From RGIG7179 sp051893555 (GTDB taxonomy: Bacteria > Bacillota > Clostridia > Peptostreptococcales > Anaerovoracaceae): DNA of 64,000 bases. Each line of letters opens with the position of its first letter. The stretch's first letter is position 1. The stretch lies in assembly GCA_051893555.1 (NCBI GenBank), contig JBJFHL010000087.1, positions 1 through 64,000 of the forward strand, written 5' to 3'. Below the pieces are notes generated by a model. That model was not told the origin of the DNA. It did no database searches and saw only the letters and a program-made list of their open reading frames with translations. The position numbers and the translations under genes were made by a program. Of this stretch, positions 1 to 9,200 are shown piece after piece.

Positions 1-64
1 ATGAAGCAGTAATAATCTCGATATGGACACTTTTGTCTATATTTTGAGTAGCAGAATGACAACT

Positions 65-427
65 ATGAAAAAGACTGTTTTAATCGCAGACGACGCCGCT
101 TTCATGCGGATGATGCTGAAGGACATCCTGACCCGCGCAAAATATGAGGTGGTCGGAGAAGCCGCAAACGGAAAAGAGGCGGTGGAACTGCAATGCCAGC
201 TGCGTCCGGATCTGACACTGCTGGATATTACCATGCCGGAAATGGACGGACAGCAGGCACTGAAAGAGATCCTTGCCCTCGACCCTGGCGCCACAGTGAT
301 CATGATAGCCGCAATGGGGCAGGAATCCATCGCAAAAGAGTGCAAGCGGGACGGTGCAGAAGGATTCCTCAGCAAACCGTTCCAGGAGAAACGCGTTCTC
401 GAAGATCTGAAGAAGATCCTCGGTTAG
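65..427 (+). CDS. CheY-like single-domain response regulator
   Basis: A stand-alone receiver domain of about 120 residues with no output domain, so it probably signals by protein contact, as CheY does at the flagellar motor or in a phosphorelay. Visible motifs are the acidic pocket in VLIADDAAF, the phospho-acceptor Asp in LLDITMPEMDG, and the conserved Lys in LSKPF. The position that is normally Ser/Thr before the AMGQ motif is Ala here (MIAAMGQE), which may alter the usual switch. I start at the ATG giving MKKTVLIADD because the receiver fold begins there; in-frame ATGs at 23 and 56 add residues with no homology and have no better ribosome binding site. No chemotaxis genes lie in the window. 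It converges with the kinase gene downstream. Confidence 0.85.
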   Translation: MKKTVLIADDAAFMRMMLKDILTRAKYEVVGEAANGKEAVELQCQLRPDLTLLDITMPEMDGQQALKEILALDPGATVIMIAAMGQESIAKECKRDGAEGFLSKPFQEKRVLEDLKKILG

Positions 428-441
428 CATCCAGCCAGCAT

Positions 442-464
442 CCGGCCGGTTCCGTACCGGCCGG
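442..464. terminator. GC-rich hairpin between convergent genes
   Basis: A 9-bp perfect stem (CCGGCCGGT / ACCGGCCGG) with a 5-nt loop lies between the stop of the CheY-like gene and the stop of the convergent kinase gene. There is no clear T-run, so intrinsic termination is only inferred from position. Confidence 0.4.
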
Positions 465-489
465 CCCCGCTGGTCTCCCGGACCCGGCT

Positions 490-2052
490 CTACTCCTCTT
501 CAAACACAAACTTGAGTCTTGTATCCTGATTTGACACCTGGAAGTTCACCGTGCCGCCCTCCGGATTCTCGAACGTCATGATGAAGAGATTATTCGGCCA
601 GCCGCCGGTCTCACTGGTTTGATGAATCGTCACACGGGAATCGCTACACTCCGGCATCAGATGGTCAAAGCCGAACATGGCAGCCAGATAGAGCTTCGTT
701 TTCTCGGCAGGATCATAGGTGCAGTAAATCGTCCGATCCGATGGATCCATCGGATGCACCGCCGGCTTCAGATACCCGGCCGTCAGATCGTCCATGGACG
801 GTATCGAAGAATAGGCACTGATGGGTTCGCCCATAACCACCACCCGGATGGCATAATGCTTCCCATCCTTCTCCGCATGGAGATAGCCTTCGGCACCCAT
901 GTCACATCCCTCCGAGGTCAGCCGCCATGCATTCCGCGCCGCATCCCAGCCTTCCAGCACACCGATCCCCGGATCCACATACACATCAAAGGTCTCATCC
1001 ACCGCTGTCCCGTCTTCCAGCCGCAGCTTCGCCGTCTGTGAGCCCTGCCGGAAGTTATAGTAAACAGTATCTTTCCCTTTATATAACTGCAGCCACGGGT
1101 TGGTTTCTTCCACACCGGCTGCATCCACGTCTGTCACGGCTGCTCCATCCGGCAAGTCAGAAGGCTCCTCCGGCAGCGCATTTCCCATCATGACCGCACC
1201 GAACAAAATCACCACTCCCGCCGCGCACGCAGCAATCGTGCGCTTCCATTTTTTCGTTTTTGCTTTTTCTTTCCCGCCGGCCTTCTCTTCACCGCCGTCT
1301 TTTTCTCCGACGCCGGCCTTTTCTTCGCCTCCGGCCTTCTCCGAAGAAAGTGCGTCCGCCAGCTCTTTCACACTTTGATACCGGTCCTGTGGATTCATCT
1401 GAATGCACGTTTCGATGGTTTCCCCCATCCTTCCCTGGCGGTAACGGGTCACAGCCGGATGAACGCCGGTCAGCATTTCATTCAGCAGAATGCCCACTGC
1501 ATAAATATCCGTCCGTACGTCAGAACGGGTCAGGCCGAACTGTTCCGGCGCTGCATAGATGGCAGTTCCCAGCAGCCGGGTATCCGTATCCTTTTCCGGC
1601 CGGAGGCGCATGGACGCATCCAGGTCGATGAGGACGACCCGCTTCCCGGCCATCAGTATCACGTGCTCCGGCTTCACATCCCGGTGGACATAACCGGCGT
1701 CATGAAGCACCGCCAGTGCCTCACTGACCTTTTTCACCACGCTGACTGCATGCTTCTCGTCCAGCCTGGCGCCCCAGTCCAGCATGTCCTGCAGGCAGAT
1801 GCCTTCGATATACTCCTCCTGCACCATGAAAAAACCGTCCCGGATCTCGCAGTGGTACACCGCCGGCAGACTTTCACACTCGTGTCCTTCCAGTATCCGA
1901 TACGCCGGGATCTCCTGTCGGTAGATCCGAAGCACGTAAACACAGCCGTCCCCGTTCTCCATCACCAGGACCGCACTGTTTTCTTTTATGCGCAGTTTTT
2001 TTATCAGACGTCCGTCCCTTTCCGTCAGAACCGACAAAATCTCCATTGCCAT
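490..2052 (-). CDS. Membrane Ser/Thr protein kinase-like protein with extracellular C-terminal domain (kinase 1)
   Basis: The N-terminal kinase fold spans about residues 10-235. It is followed by a Lys/Glu/Gly repeat linker (236-268), one transmembrane segment (about 271-292) and an extracellular region of about 225 residues. HRD (123-125), the catalytic-loop Lys (127) and APE (168-170) are present. Three usual catalytic residues differ: the beta-3 Lys position appears to be Arg (VLRIY, R42), the catalytic-loop Asn is His (KPEH), and DFG is DLD (143-145). It is therefore either an atypical active kinase or a pseudokinase. The start MAMEIL has a GGATGG-type site about 10 nt upstream. It lies 33 bp after its paralog kinase 2 and is probably co-transcribed with it. 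No PASTA repeats are seen. Confidence 0.85.
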   Translation of the reverse strand: MAMEILSVLTERDGRLIKKLRIKENSAVLVMENGDGCVYVLRIYRQEIPAYRILEGHECESLPAVYHCEIRDGFFMVQEEYIEGICLQDMLDWGARLDEKHAVSVVKKVSEALAVLHDAGYVHRDVKPEHVILMAGKRVVLIDLDASMRLRPEKDTDTRLLGTAIYAAPEQFGLTRSDVRTDIYAVGILLNEMLTGVHPAVTRYRQGRMGETIETCIQMNPQDRYQSVKELADALSSEKAGGEEKAGVGEKDGGEEKAGGKEKAKTKKWKRTIAACAAGVVILFGAVMMGNALPEEPSDLPDGAAVTDVDAAGVEETNPWLQLYKGKDTVYYNFRQGSQTAKLRLEDGTAVDETFDVYVDPGIGVLEGWDAARNAWRLTSEGCDMGAEGYLHAEKDGKHYAIRVVVMGEPISAYSSIPSMDDLTAGYLKPAVHPMDPSDRTIYCTYDPAEKTKLYLAAMFGFDHLMPECSDSRVTIHQTSETGGWPNNLFIMTFENPEGGTVNFQVSNQDTRLKFVFEEE

Positions 2053-2085
2053 TTTATGTACTCCATCCTTCTAAATCGAAGCAGA

Positions 2086-3780
2086 TCAATCCGTAGCCCA
2101 TTGGAAGACATACGGTGTTCCCTTATATGTAATGATCAGAGGCTTCACATCCTTCTTCAGCCATCTCAGATGCAGTGTTCCGTCTGCATTGATTTCTGCA
2201 GTTCCCTGGTCCGGATCCTCCAGCTCTACCGTATAATCGGAAATCGGCTGGCCGTTGAAGCAGACCGTAATGTCATCGTCGAAGAAGGTTGCTCCGAAAC
2301 AGCTTCCCGGTCCAATGACATAGTCAGACCAGTGCAATGTGAGATTGCCCGTCTCGTCTGCCGGTTCGGCTGCCGTGGTGTTCCACCGGAATGCGGCATA
2401 TTCCTTACCGCACACCACGTACATGGTCCATTCCCCCTCTTTCGCCGCAACCAGGTGAAGCCTGCCGTCGCTTTCCTTCACTGCAGTCCCGCAGCTGCTG
2501 TCCTCCAGATACACCAAGTAGTCACTGGTCTTTTTTCCGTCGAGAAGCACCTCCACCCGGTCGTCAAACTGGTGCTTACCGAATCCTGTCCCATCCTCGA
2601 TCTCACTGGCACGCCATTTCAGCCGGATCCGCTTCGTTCGGTTCAGCGCCGCCGGGTCAAACTTCTTTTCATCGCTATTGGACGATTTGCCTTCCGTTTT
2701 TTTCGTGGAGGCTACAGTATTCCCCTGTGCCGAAGTCTTGTCAGAGGTTACGATCTCAGCCGGCGTGACCACACTGTCAGACGCGGCATCGTCCGTCGCA
2801 CCTGCCTCGTCGTCTGCACTCGCCTTGTCTGCCGCACTCGCTTCTCCTTCTGAACCCGCCTCGTCGTCTGCCTGCACCGGAATACTGTCTGCAGTACCGA
2901 CTGCCGGCGGCATGTCCTGGATCCCCGTCTTCCCATCCGGCAGCGCCGCAGCCCCGGCCAAAATCCCCAGGCACGCCACACACGCCGCCACAGGGAGAAG
3001 CCATCTGCGATGCGGATTTTGCGAAGTCTTCTTTTTTTCGGTGCCTCCGGCATGGGCCGAAAAAAGGGCTGTCGTCAGCTCGTCCATATTCTGATATCGA
3101 TCCTTAGGATTCATCTGAATACATTTTTCGATGACCCCGTCCAGCCTGCCGTCCCGGTACCGGGTCACCGCCGGGTGCGCTCCGGTCAGCAGCTCGTTCA
3201 GCAGGATTCCCATGGAATAGATGTCCGTCCGCACGTCGGACCGGCTCAGGCCGAACTGCTCCGGTGCGGCATAAATGGCCGTTCCCAGAAGCCGGGTGTC
3301 CGTGTCTTTTTCCGGCAAAATCCGCATGGAGGCATCCAGGTCGATGAGAACGATCCGGTTTTCCGGCGTCACCATCACGTGCTCCGGCTTCACATCGCGA
3401 TGGACGAAACCGTTTTCATGGAGCACATGCAGTGCTTCGCAGACCTTTCTGACCACATCTGCAGCCTGTTTCTCCTCCAGTGTGGCGCCGCCGTCCAGCA
3501 TGTCCTGCAGGCAGATGCCGTCGATAAACTCTTCCTCCACCAGGAAAAAGCCGTCTTCTTCGCCGCAGTGGTAAATCCGAGGCAGATTTTCGCACTGGCA
3601 ACCTGCCAGCATCCGGTAAGCCGGGATCTCCTGGGCATAGATCCGAAGCACGAAAAGACTGCCGTCCCCGCGCTCCATGGCGAGAACCGCACTGTCTTTT
3701 TTGATTCGAAGCTTTTTCAGAAGACGCCCGTCATAGCGCTTCAATACCGACAGAATATCCATTCCCTTTTCTTTCTCCAT
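2086..3780 (-). CDS. Membrane Ser/Thr protein kinase-like protein, paralog of kinase 1 (kinase 2)
   Basis: A 564-residue paralog of the downstream kinase, closely similar through the kinase domain (residues about 7-240). It has the same unusual residues: Arg at the beta-3 Lys (VLRIY), HRD-VKPEH in the catalytic loop, and DLD instead of DFG (147-149). A transmembrane segment near residues 255-280 is followed by an Ala/Asp/Ser/Glu-rich linker. The outer part holds two similar ~80-residue beta-rich repeats, each with a (F)DD..V(L/C)(L/F)(D/N)G core followed by a DYxVxLED-type strand. Such outer domains usually sense ligands; the ligand is unknown. The start is uncertain: M1 lacks a good ribosome binding site, and M7 (MDILSVL) aligns with kinase 1. 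Its upstream region is shared with the divergent XRE gene. Confidence 0.85.
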   Translation of the reverse strand: MEKEKGMDILSVLKRYDGRLLKKLRIKKDSAVLAMERGDGSLFVLRIYAQEIPAYRMLAGCQCENLPRIYHCGEEDGFFLVEEEFIDGICLQDMLDGGATLEEKQAADVVRKVCEALHVLHENGFVHRDVKPEHVMVTPENRIVLIDLDASMRILPEKDTDTRLLGTAIYAAPEQFGLSRSDVRTDIYSMGILLNELLTGAHPAVTRYRDGRLDGVIEKCIQMNPKDRYQNMDELTTALFSAHAGGTEKKKTSQNPHRRWLLPVAACVACLGILAGAAALPDGKTGIQDMPPAVGTADSIPVQADDEAGSEGEASAADKASADDEAGATDDAASDSVVTPAEIVTSDKTSAQGNTVASTKKTEGKSSNSDEKKFDPAALNRTKRIRLKWRASEIEDGTGFGKHQFDDRVEVLLDGKKTSDYLVYLEDSSCGTAVKESDGRLHLVAAKEGEWTMYVVCGKEYAAFRWNTTAAEPADETGNLTLHWSDYVIGPGSCFGATFFDDDITVCFNGQPISDYTVELEDPDQGTAEINADGTLHLRWLKKDVKPLIITYKGTPYVFQWATD

Positions 3781-3838
3781 TTAGCACTGTGCATAACACT
3801 TTTTTACACTGACATGCTATACTTATGCACAGTATATT
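3780..3838 (+). promoter_or_regulatory. Divergent promoter with shared TTTAGC-N8-TAACA element and 11-bp inverted repeat
   Basis: On the plus strand TTTAGC (3780-3785), TAACA (3794-3798) and a -10 TATACT (3818-3823) have exactly the spacing found at three other promoters in the window. ACTGTGCATAA (3786-3796) is repeated perfectly in inverted orientation as TTATGCACAGT (3823-3833), overlapping the -10. This looks like a pair of operator half-sites serving the XRE regulator and possibly the oppositely oriented kinase genes. An alternative promoter is CTGACA (3809-3814), 18 bp, TATATT (3833-3838). Which regulator binds is inference; autoregulation by the adjacent XRE protein is the simplest guess. 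Confidence 0.6.
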
Positions 3839-3864
3839 TAAATTGTACCACAAAGGAGCGCATC

Positions 3865-4290
3865 ATGCCAAAGAAAAGCACCACAAATCTCGAAAATGAA
3901 CTGAAAAACTGTGATTCACTCGACAGCTTTCTGAAAGAAAACAGCAGTGAACTTTCCATAGATCCGCTTACCTCCCACCTGCAGTCTCTCATCGCCTCCC
4001 GCGGAATGACGAAAACGGACGTGGTGAAGGCCTGCAACCTGAACGAGGTTTACGCATATCAGATCCTTTCCGGCGCACGTCGTCCGTCCCGGGACAAGCT
4101 GCTCTGCCTGTGCTTCGCCATGAAGACTACGATGGAAGAAACCCAGTTTCTCCTGCGGGAGGGCCGGTTTCCGCCGCTCTACGTGCGGGATCCGCGGGAC
4201 AGCATCATCCTGTATGCCCTGGCCCACGGCTACACGATCCTTCAGCTCAACAGCGACCTGTATGATCACGGCCAGCCGCTGCTGGAGTAG
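3865..4290 (+). CDS. XRE-family helix-turn-helix transcriptional regulator
   Basis: A 141-residue protein. Residues about 35-90 form a Cro/CI-type helix-turn-helix (SRGMTKTDVVKACNL, then YAYQILSGARRPSRDKLL). The C-terminal tail (RDPRDSIILYALAHGYTI onward) resembles a pattern I associate with XRE proteins found next to Ser/Thr kinases in Clostridia. The ATG at 3865 has AAAGGAG 6 nt upstream; a longer open frame upstream runs antisense through the kinase gene and is not the real start. It is transcribed divergently from the two kinases, so it could be their phosphorylation target; that is inference. Its promoter carries the element seen before three accessory genes, making it the best local candidate regulator of them. 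Confidence 0.85.
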   Translation: MPKKSTTNLENELKNCDSLDSFLKENSSELSIDPLTSHLQSLIASRGMTKTDVVKACNLNEVYAYQILSGARRPSRDKLLCLCFAMKTTMEETQFLLREGRFPPLYVRDPRDSIILYALAHGYTILQLNSDLYDHGQPLLE

Positions 4291-4354
4291 GCAGGAGTAG
4301 GCAGGGGGCATGCCCTGCACAGCCGGTTCACATCAGCAGGGGTCGAAACGACAT

Positions 4355-4410
4355 AAAACGGGGTATCGTCTTCACAGCTGTTTTCGGTTGTGAATGCGAT
4401 ACCCTGTTTT
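4355..4410 (+). terminator. Bidirectional hairpin terminator
   Basis: A long imperfect inverted repeat, AAAACGGGGTATCG...CGATACCCTGTTTT, with extended pairing (TTCACAG / TTGTGAA). It lies between the convergent XRE and GLUG-protein genes and has A/T runs on both sides. Confidence 0.8.
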
Positions 4411-4466
4411 GATATCATATCATAATTACGACAAGATCATGATTACATCCTGAGCAGATAAAAGTA

Positions 4467-6110
4467 CTATTCTTTGTTACTCTTTAACAGCAATTTCTTT
4501 TTGCTCTTGCTGTATGTCCAGTATTTCGAGGAAAGCTTTGGACAAGTGGTTGTATTAATTGCAGAGACTTTCTTCATGGTGGAGGACTTTATAAAATAAC
4601 TATCGACAGCCCCCTTACTATTAGTATAGTAGTTATACTTCATATCCTGATTTGGATAGCATATAAAGCACTTTTTAATCGCAGTCGGTGCTGTAAGTTT
4701 TCCATTGTTATAGTTATATGTACATGCACCTGAAAAACTCTGTACAAGACCGCTTACCGTCCCTTTTTTCATTTTTCCTTCATACTTAATCGCACCGGAA
4801 TTATAGCATTTAGTGATGTCTCCTCTTACATAGCCCGCAATCCCATTAATATCAAATCCTTGATTTAAATAGTTTGAATTGGTAGAAGTTACTGCTATTT
4901 TACCGATATTGTATGTCTGGTTTACATCCGTCACAAATGATGCAATACCATTAATCGATCCCATGCGCAGATTGCCTTTATATGTAATAGCACCTTTGTT
5001 ATAGCATTTGCTTATGCTTTCCACTTGGTCTCCTGCAATACCACCAATACGGTTTGAGGAGTTACTATCTAGCGTAGCTTTATTATTAATAGAAATCTTT
5101 CCTATATTGCCACTGGATGTTACATATGTTTCAAGTCCTCTACCAATAAGACCTCCAACTACAATATTTGTTTTTGTCTTGGCTTTTGTTTCAACCAGAA
5201 TATCACCTGCATTTTTACATGACTTTACAGGGAACTCATCGTACGAATCTGCAAAGAGACCGCCAAGCGTCAAAGTACCACTTACTCCAGTAATTTTGAT
5301 GTCTCCGGCGTTTGTACTCTTCTTCATTTCAGTTTCAAATTCTCCAGTTCCGCTGTTTGAAACAAGACCACCAATTGCAGCCCATCCCTTCAGTCCATTT
5401 ACAGTTATATCGCCGTTGTTCTTGCAAGAAATAATATTGCCAGAACCCCATCCACTCATTAGACCACCAACAGATATGTTGTTACATTCTGCGCCTTCAA
5501 CATAAATATCCATATTATTGGTACATCCAGTCAAGTTACTATCATTTGTCTGTCCAATAAGGCCTCCGATATTCAAGTAATCCAGTTTTGTTGAAAGCTT
5601 AATTTTCATGCTGCCATTTACGGTCACATTTTCTAAATAAACATCAGGAGCATACGCAACAACGGCACCTGCACTTAATTGATCTCCCTTAACAGGGGCT
5701 GTGATATCAAGGTCATAAACTACATTATCCAGTGTAAGGTTTTTTATAGTACCGCGTCCCCATCCAAAGAGACCAATTTCAAGGCTGTTCCAGGTTCCTA
5801 TTTTTGACACATCATTAAATGTAATGTTTTTAATTGTGTAACCATTTCCATCGAGCGTTCCCTCAAAATAGCTTCCTGGTCCGATAACTGTGTTTGGATA
5901 TGCTGCCATGTCTATGTCATTCGTAAGATAATAGTTTCCTTCGATACCATCCCAGCGATCACCTTCACCGAGTGCAATCAGTTGCTCCGCAGTTGAAATA
6001 GGTGTTCCTGAAGGGGATGAGCCCTCTGCCGCATTTGCAGGAATGGTCGCAAACAGCATCGCAACCATCACTGCTAATGCAAGCAGAATTCTAATATGTT
6101 TCTTTTTCAT
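4467..6110 (-). CDS. Secreted GLUG-repeat surface protein
   Basis: A secreted protein of about 547 residues beginning MKKKHIRILLALAVMVAML, a signal peptide with an ANA-type cleavage site. The body holds repeats around GGL(I/V/M), separated by segments with Asn/Gly-Asp-Ile patterns (for example NNGDITVNG, NAGDIKITG). These match GLUG-type repeats found in adhesins and other large surface proteins and probably form a beta-solenoid. The start at 6110 has AGAAAGG 6 nt upstream; the longer frame to 6233 adds a non-signal N-terminus. Unlike five other surface proteins in the window it lacks the shared C-terminal module. It follows the LRR gene by 144 bp. Base composition is AT-rich compared with the kinase region. 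Confidence 0.8.
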   Translation of the reverse strand: MKKKHIRILLALAVMVAMLFATIPANAAEGSSPSGTPISTAEQLIALGEGDRWDGIEGNYYLTNDIDMAAYPNTVIGPGSYFEGTLDGNGYTIKNITFNDVSKIGTWNSLEIGLFGWGRGTIKNLTLDNVVYDLDITAPVKGDQLSAGAVVAYAPDVYLENVTVNGSMKIKLSTKLDYLNIGGLIGQTNDSNLTGCTNNMDIYVEGAECNNISVGGLMSGWGSGNIISCKNNGDITVNGLKGWAAIGGLVSNSGTGEFETEMKKSTNAGDIKITGVSGTLTLGGLFADSYDEFPVKSCKNAGDILVETKAKTKTNIVVGGLIGRGLETYVTSSGNIGKISINNKATLDSNSSNRIGGIAGDQVESISKCYNKGAITYKGNLRMGSINGIASFVTDVNQTYNIGKIAVTSTNSNYLNQGFDINGIAGYVRGDITKCYNSGAIKYEGKMKKGTVSGLVQSFSGACTYNYNNGKLTAPTAIKKCFICYPNQDMKYNYYTNSKGAVDSYFIKSSTMKKVSAINTTTCPKLSSKYWTYSKSKKKLLLKSNKE

Positions 6111-6192
6111 TTTGTACCTTTCTGTGACTTTCACAAATTTTTGTTGCATTCCTATTAAATAAAGAAAAAAACATCTACGATCTGTTTGAGGA

Positions 6193-6216
6193 GAGGACGG
6201 CGATTTCGCCGTCCTC
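6193..6216 (-). terminator. Hairpin after the giant LRR protein gene
   Basis: A 10-bp perfect stem (GAGGACGGCG / CGCCGTCCTC) with loop ATTT sits 39 bp beyond the stop of the LRR gene. On the minus strand a T-rich stretch follows only after about 20 nt, so it may be a weak terminator or attenuator before the GLUG gene. Confidence 0.5.
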
Positions 6217-6254
6217 CTGTTGTTTAATTTCATTTTCTTTCTTGTATTGTACCG

Positions 6255-9200
6255 TTATTTTACGTTTCTCCATGCTTTCGTGGAGTACTGGGTGTATACC
6301 TTTTCTCCGTCGATAGTCACGAAGCCTCTTACTTTATAGTAATATCTCCTACCAGTCTTCACGGATGTGTTCAGATAGCTGGACTTTACTGTAGTGTAGA
6401 GCGGTTTCTTGCCATAGCCGCTGCTCTTCTTCAGGGAACGGTAGATTTCAATACCGTCCAGCTGGATGGCTTCGCCGCCCTTCCAGGTCAGCTTGACAGC
6501 CTTCCTGCCGCTCTTGGTCTTCACCTGGCTGGAGCGCAGCGTCAGCTTCAGTGCTTTCACTTCCGCCTTCTGTGCTTCGATGGCCGCTTCTGCTTCTCCT
6601 GCTTCCATCAGTGCATACTGAGAGAAGTGATCTGTGGTAAAGGTATAAGTTCCGTCTGCATTCAACGTGCCATTCACCTTATGCATGTAACCGTTGTCAT
6701 CGATGTACACGCAAACCAGGGTTTTGCCCTGCAGAGACTTCGGCACGGTTACGGTAACACTTACATTACCGCCATTAAAGTCGGAAATTACCTTGCCGCT
6801 TGAAGTAACAACCTTAAGTTCAAAATATACATCATTTCCTTCTTCTTTTACTTTTTCCGCAATGATGCTGACGTTTTCGTCTCCGGCTGTCTGAGAAGCC
6901 ACTGACTCTGCTGTCTTGTTATCCATCCTGATTTCAGCCACGCTGGTCTGAATAACCACATCTGCATCCGTCTTGTCAGCGATGGACTTCAGGGCACTTG
7001 CAGGAAGTATTACCTCCGCACCTTCAGTAGTTGAAGCGGAGGAGCCGCTCTGGCTCTCAATGTTGATTACGATTTCTGTTGACTTGTTCTCTACTGCCAT
7101 TTCCACCAGCTTATCAGCCAATGTGTTGTCCACTGTGGCAGTGGTCTTGCCGTCACTGCTTACAGCACTTTCGGAAAGATTTGCTGTAGTTGTATTGCCT
7201 GACTGAACAGGGTCCGATGATGGTTTCACGATAGGAACAGCACCACCGCCACCGAAACTAACTGCGTAAGGTGTGGCCTTCCCGGTCAATACTTCGTAAT
7301 TCACAGTATCATCAGGGGTATATGTCCATCCATATGATTTGTTTGCTTCAACCGCAGTATCTATCGGATCATTCCAGGTAAAACTTCCCGGTACAGAAAT
7401 CTTGCTCACATCGACACTGATATCATTTAAAGTACTTCCTGTTTCGGATACAGAACCAATTACAGGCTTATCGCTCACATTCGCTTTTGCTATCGTTACT
7501 TTTACAGTTGTCTGTGCAGCTGCACATGTTGCATAATCTTCATTTGGAGTAAAAATAACAGTTTTATTTCCACTATCCGCTACACTTGTCATATTCTGAT
7601 TTGGAGCGAATGACCAAGTACCTTCAACCGTTTCCTCTCCAACCTTTGCAGTACCATGAATTGCTGATGCATCTACAGCGTTTCCGTCATAGGTCTTATG
7701 GATATCACTTACTGTCAGAACCGGAACATCTTTATCTGTAATAGTTAAAGTAATTCTTGCAGTTGCATCTGCGTAATTATCCGTTTTGATTGTTACTGTT
7801 ACAGTAGCATTTCCACCTGCACTTGCATCTGCCGCCGGTGTGATAATAATGTTGTTATTATCATCTATTTCTGCATTGGCCATAACGGAAGTGTCCGAAG
7901 GATTTCCTACAGTAAAAGTGATACTTCCGCTATTGGACGGTATTCCAGAAACACTACCAATTAAAGTATCTGTGCTTCCTTCTTTTGAAATTAAGGATGA
8001 ACCTTCAACGGCAGGCGATGCCGCTTTTTCGATAGTAAATGTTTTTTCTGCTTCTGACCATGTATAGTTTCCGTTCTTAACCGGATTTATTACAGCTTTC
8101 GCAGTTCCGGCATTCACGTTATTACTATATGAAGCGGTGTAATCCGTATTCAGTACTAATGATTCGCTGCCATACGTAACATCCAAAACAGGTCTTTTTG
8201 CCAGTCCATCAAATACTATACCGCTTAATTCTGCAATTTCAGGTACAATCACTAAAGCTGTGATTTTCGCAGGAATGTCAATCGTCTGATCCGCTGACAG
8301 TCTGTAGTTTCCTGTTGTAACAGCTTCTGTAGTAAATGTTACCTTCGTCGCAGTTTTCACATCTGCTGAGTTATATACCGCAGTACCGCGAACTGCCAGA
8401 GCATCTCCCTCTGCCAGTACGCCATCTTTTACGGAAACGGTTGTTACTGCACAGGATGTTGTCTTATCGTACACTTTTGTAATTGCATCACCGGTATATT
8501 CCAAGTCTGAACTTGTAATTACCTTTGGAGATACAGTTACTTTTACTGCTTCTGTCGTTACTGCCGTGTAGTTTTCTGACGCAGCAATAACAGCCTTAAT
8601 CCAGTATTCTCCAGCATCCTTCGGTACTGCTGTTACCTCAGTGGTACATTCTGCACTGGAGTAGAACTTGTAAGTTACATCTCCTGCTGCGTTATTTCTT
8701 GTAATCGTCAACTTCGTCGGATCAATCGCTTCACCGTCATACGTCTTATCAGCTGAGCCTGAAAGTGCAGCGGTTCCGTCTGCCTTAACAACGGTAATGC
8801 CTGTAACCGTACAAGTCTTCGTAACATTACCACTTGTATAGGATAATACAATTTCCGTCTGACCTACTGCAGCCATACTGTTAAATGTCACGGCTCCGGT
8901 TACATCCATGCTGCTTCCGCTTGCAAATGTTGCTGTAACAGTTATTCCATCAATGGTAAATTCTTCACCATATTTGTATGATGATTTTGAAAGCGTTCCG
9001 CTGTATTCAATTTTAGATAAATCATCATGGTTCACTGTAATTTCTACAGTTCCCGTTACATTATTGTAATTTGTCGTATCGTTTGGAACAAATGTATAGG
9101 CATACGCCTTGGTTCCCTCTTCTGTAAATGATGAAGTATTTAAGGCTAACGTACCTTCAACCTCTGCATTTGCTCTTGTAAGGTTGGCATTTACAGATGC

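Noticed and set aside
1375..2853. 492-residue plus-strand open frame across both kinase genes
   Set aside because: Antisense to two clear kinase genes and without a recognisable domain.
3010..3864. N-terminal extension of the XRE regulator
   Set aside because: The extension is antisense to kinase 2; the ATG at 3865 has AAAGGAG and begins the conserved protein.
6255..6560. LPXTG sorting signal or SLH domain in the large surface proteins
   Set aside because: The C-termini end in the FN3-like module without LPXTG, hydrophobic segment or charged tail, and no SLH repeats are visible; anchoring is therefore unknown.
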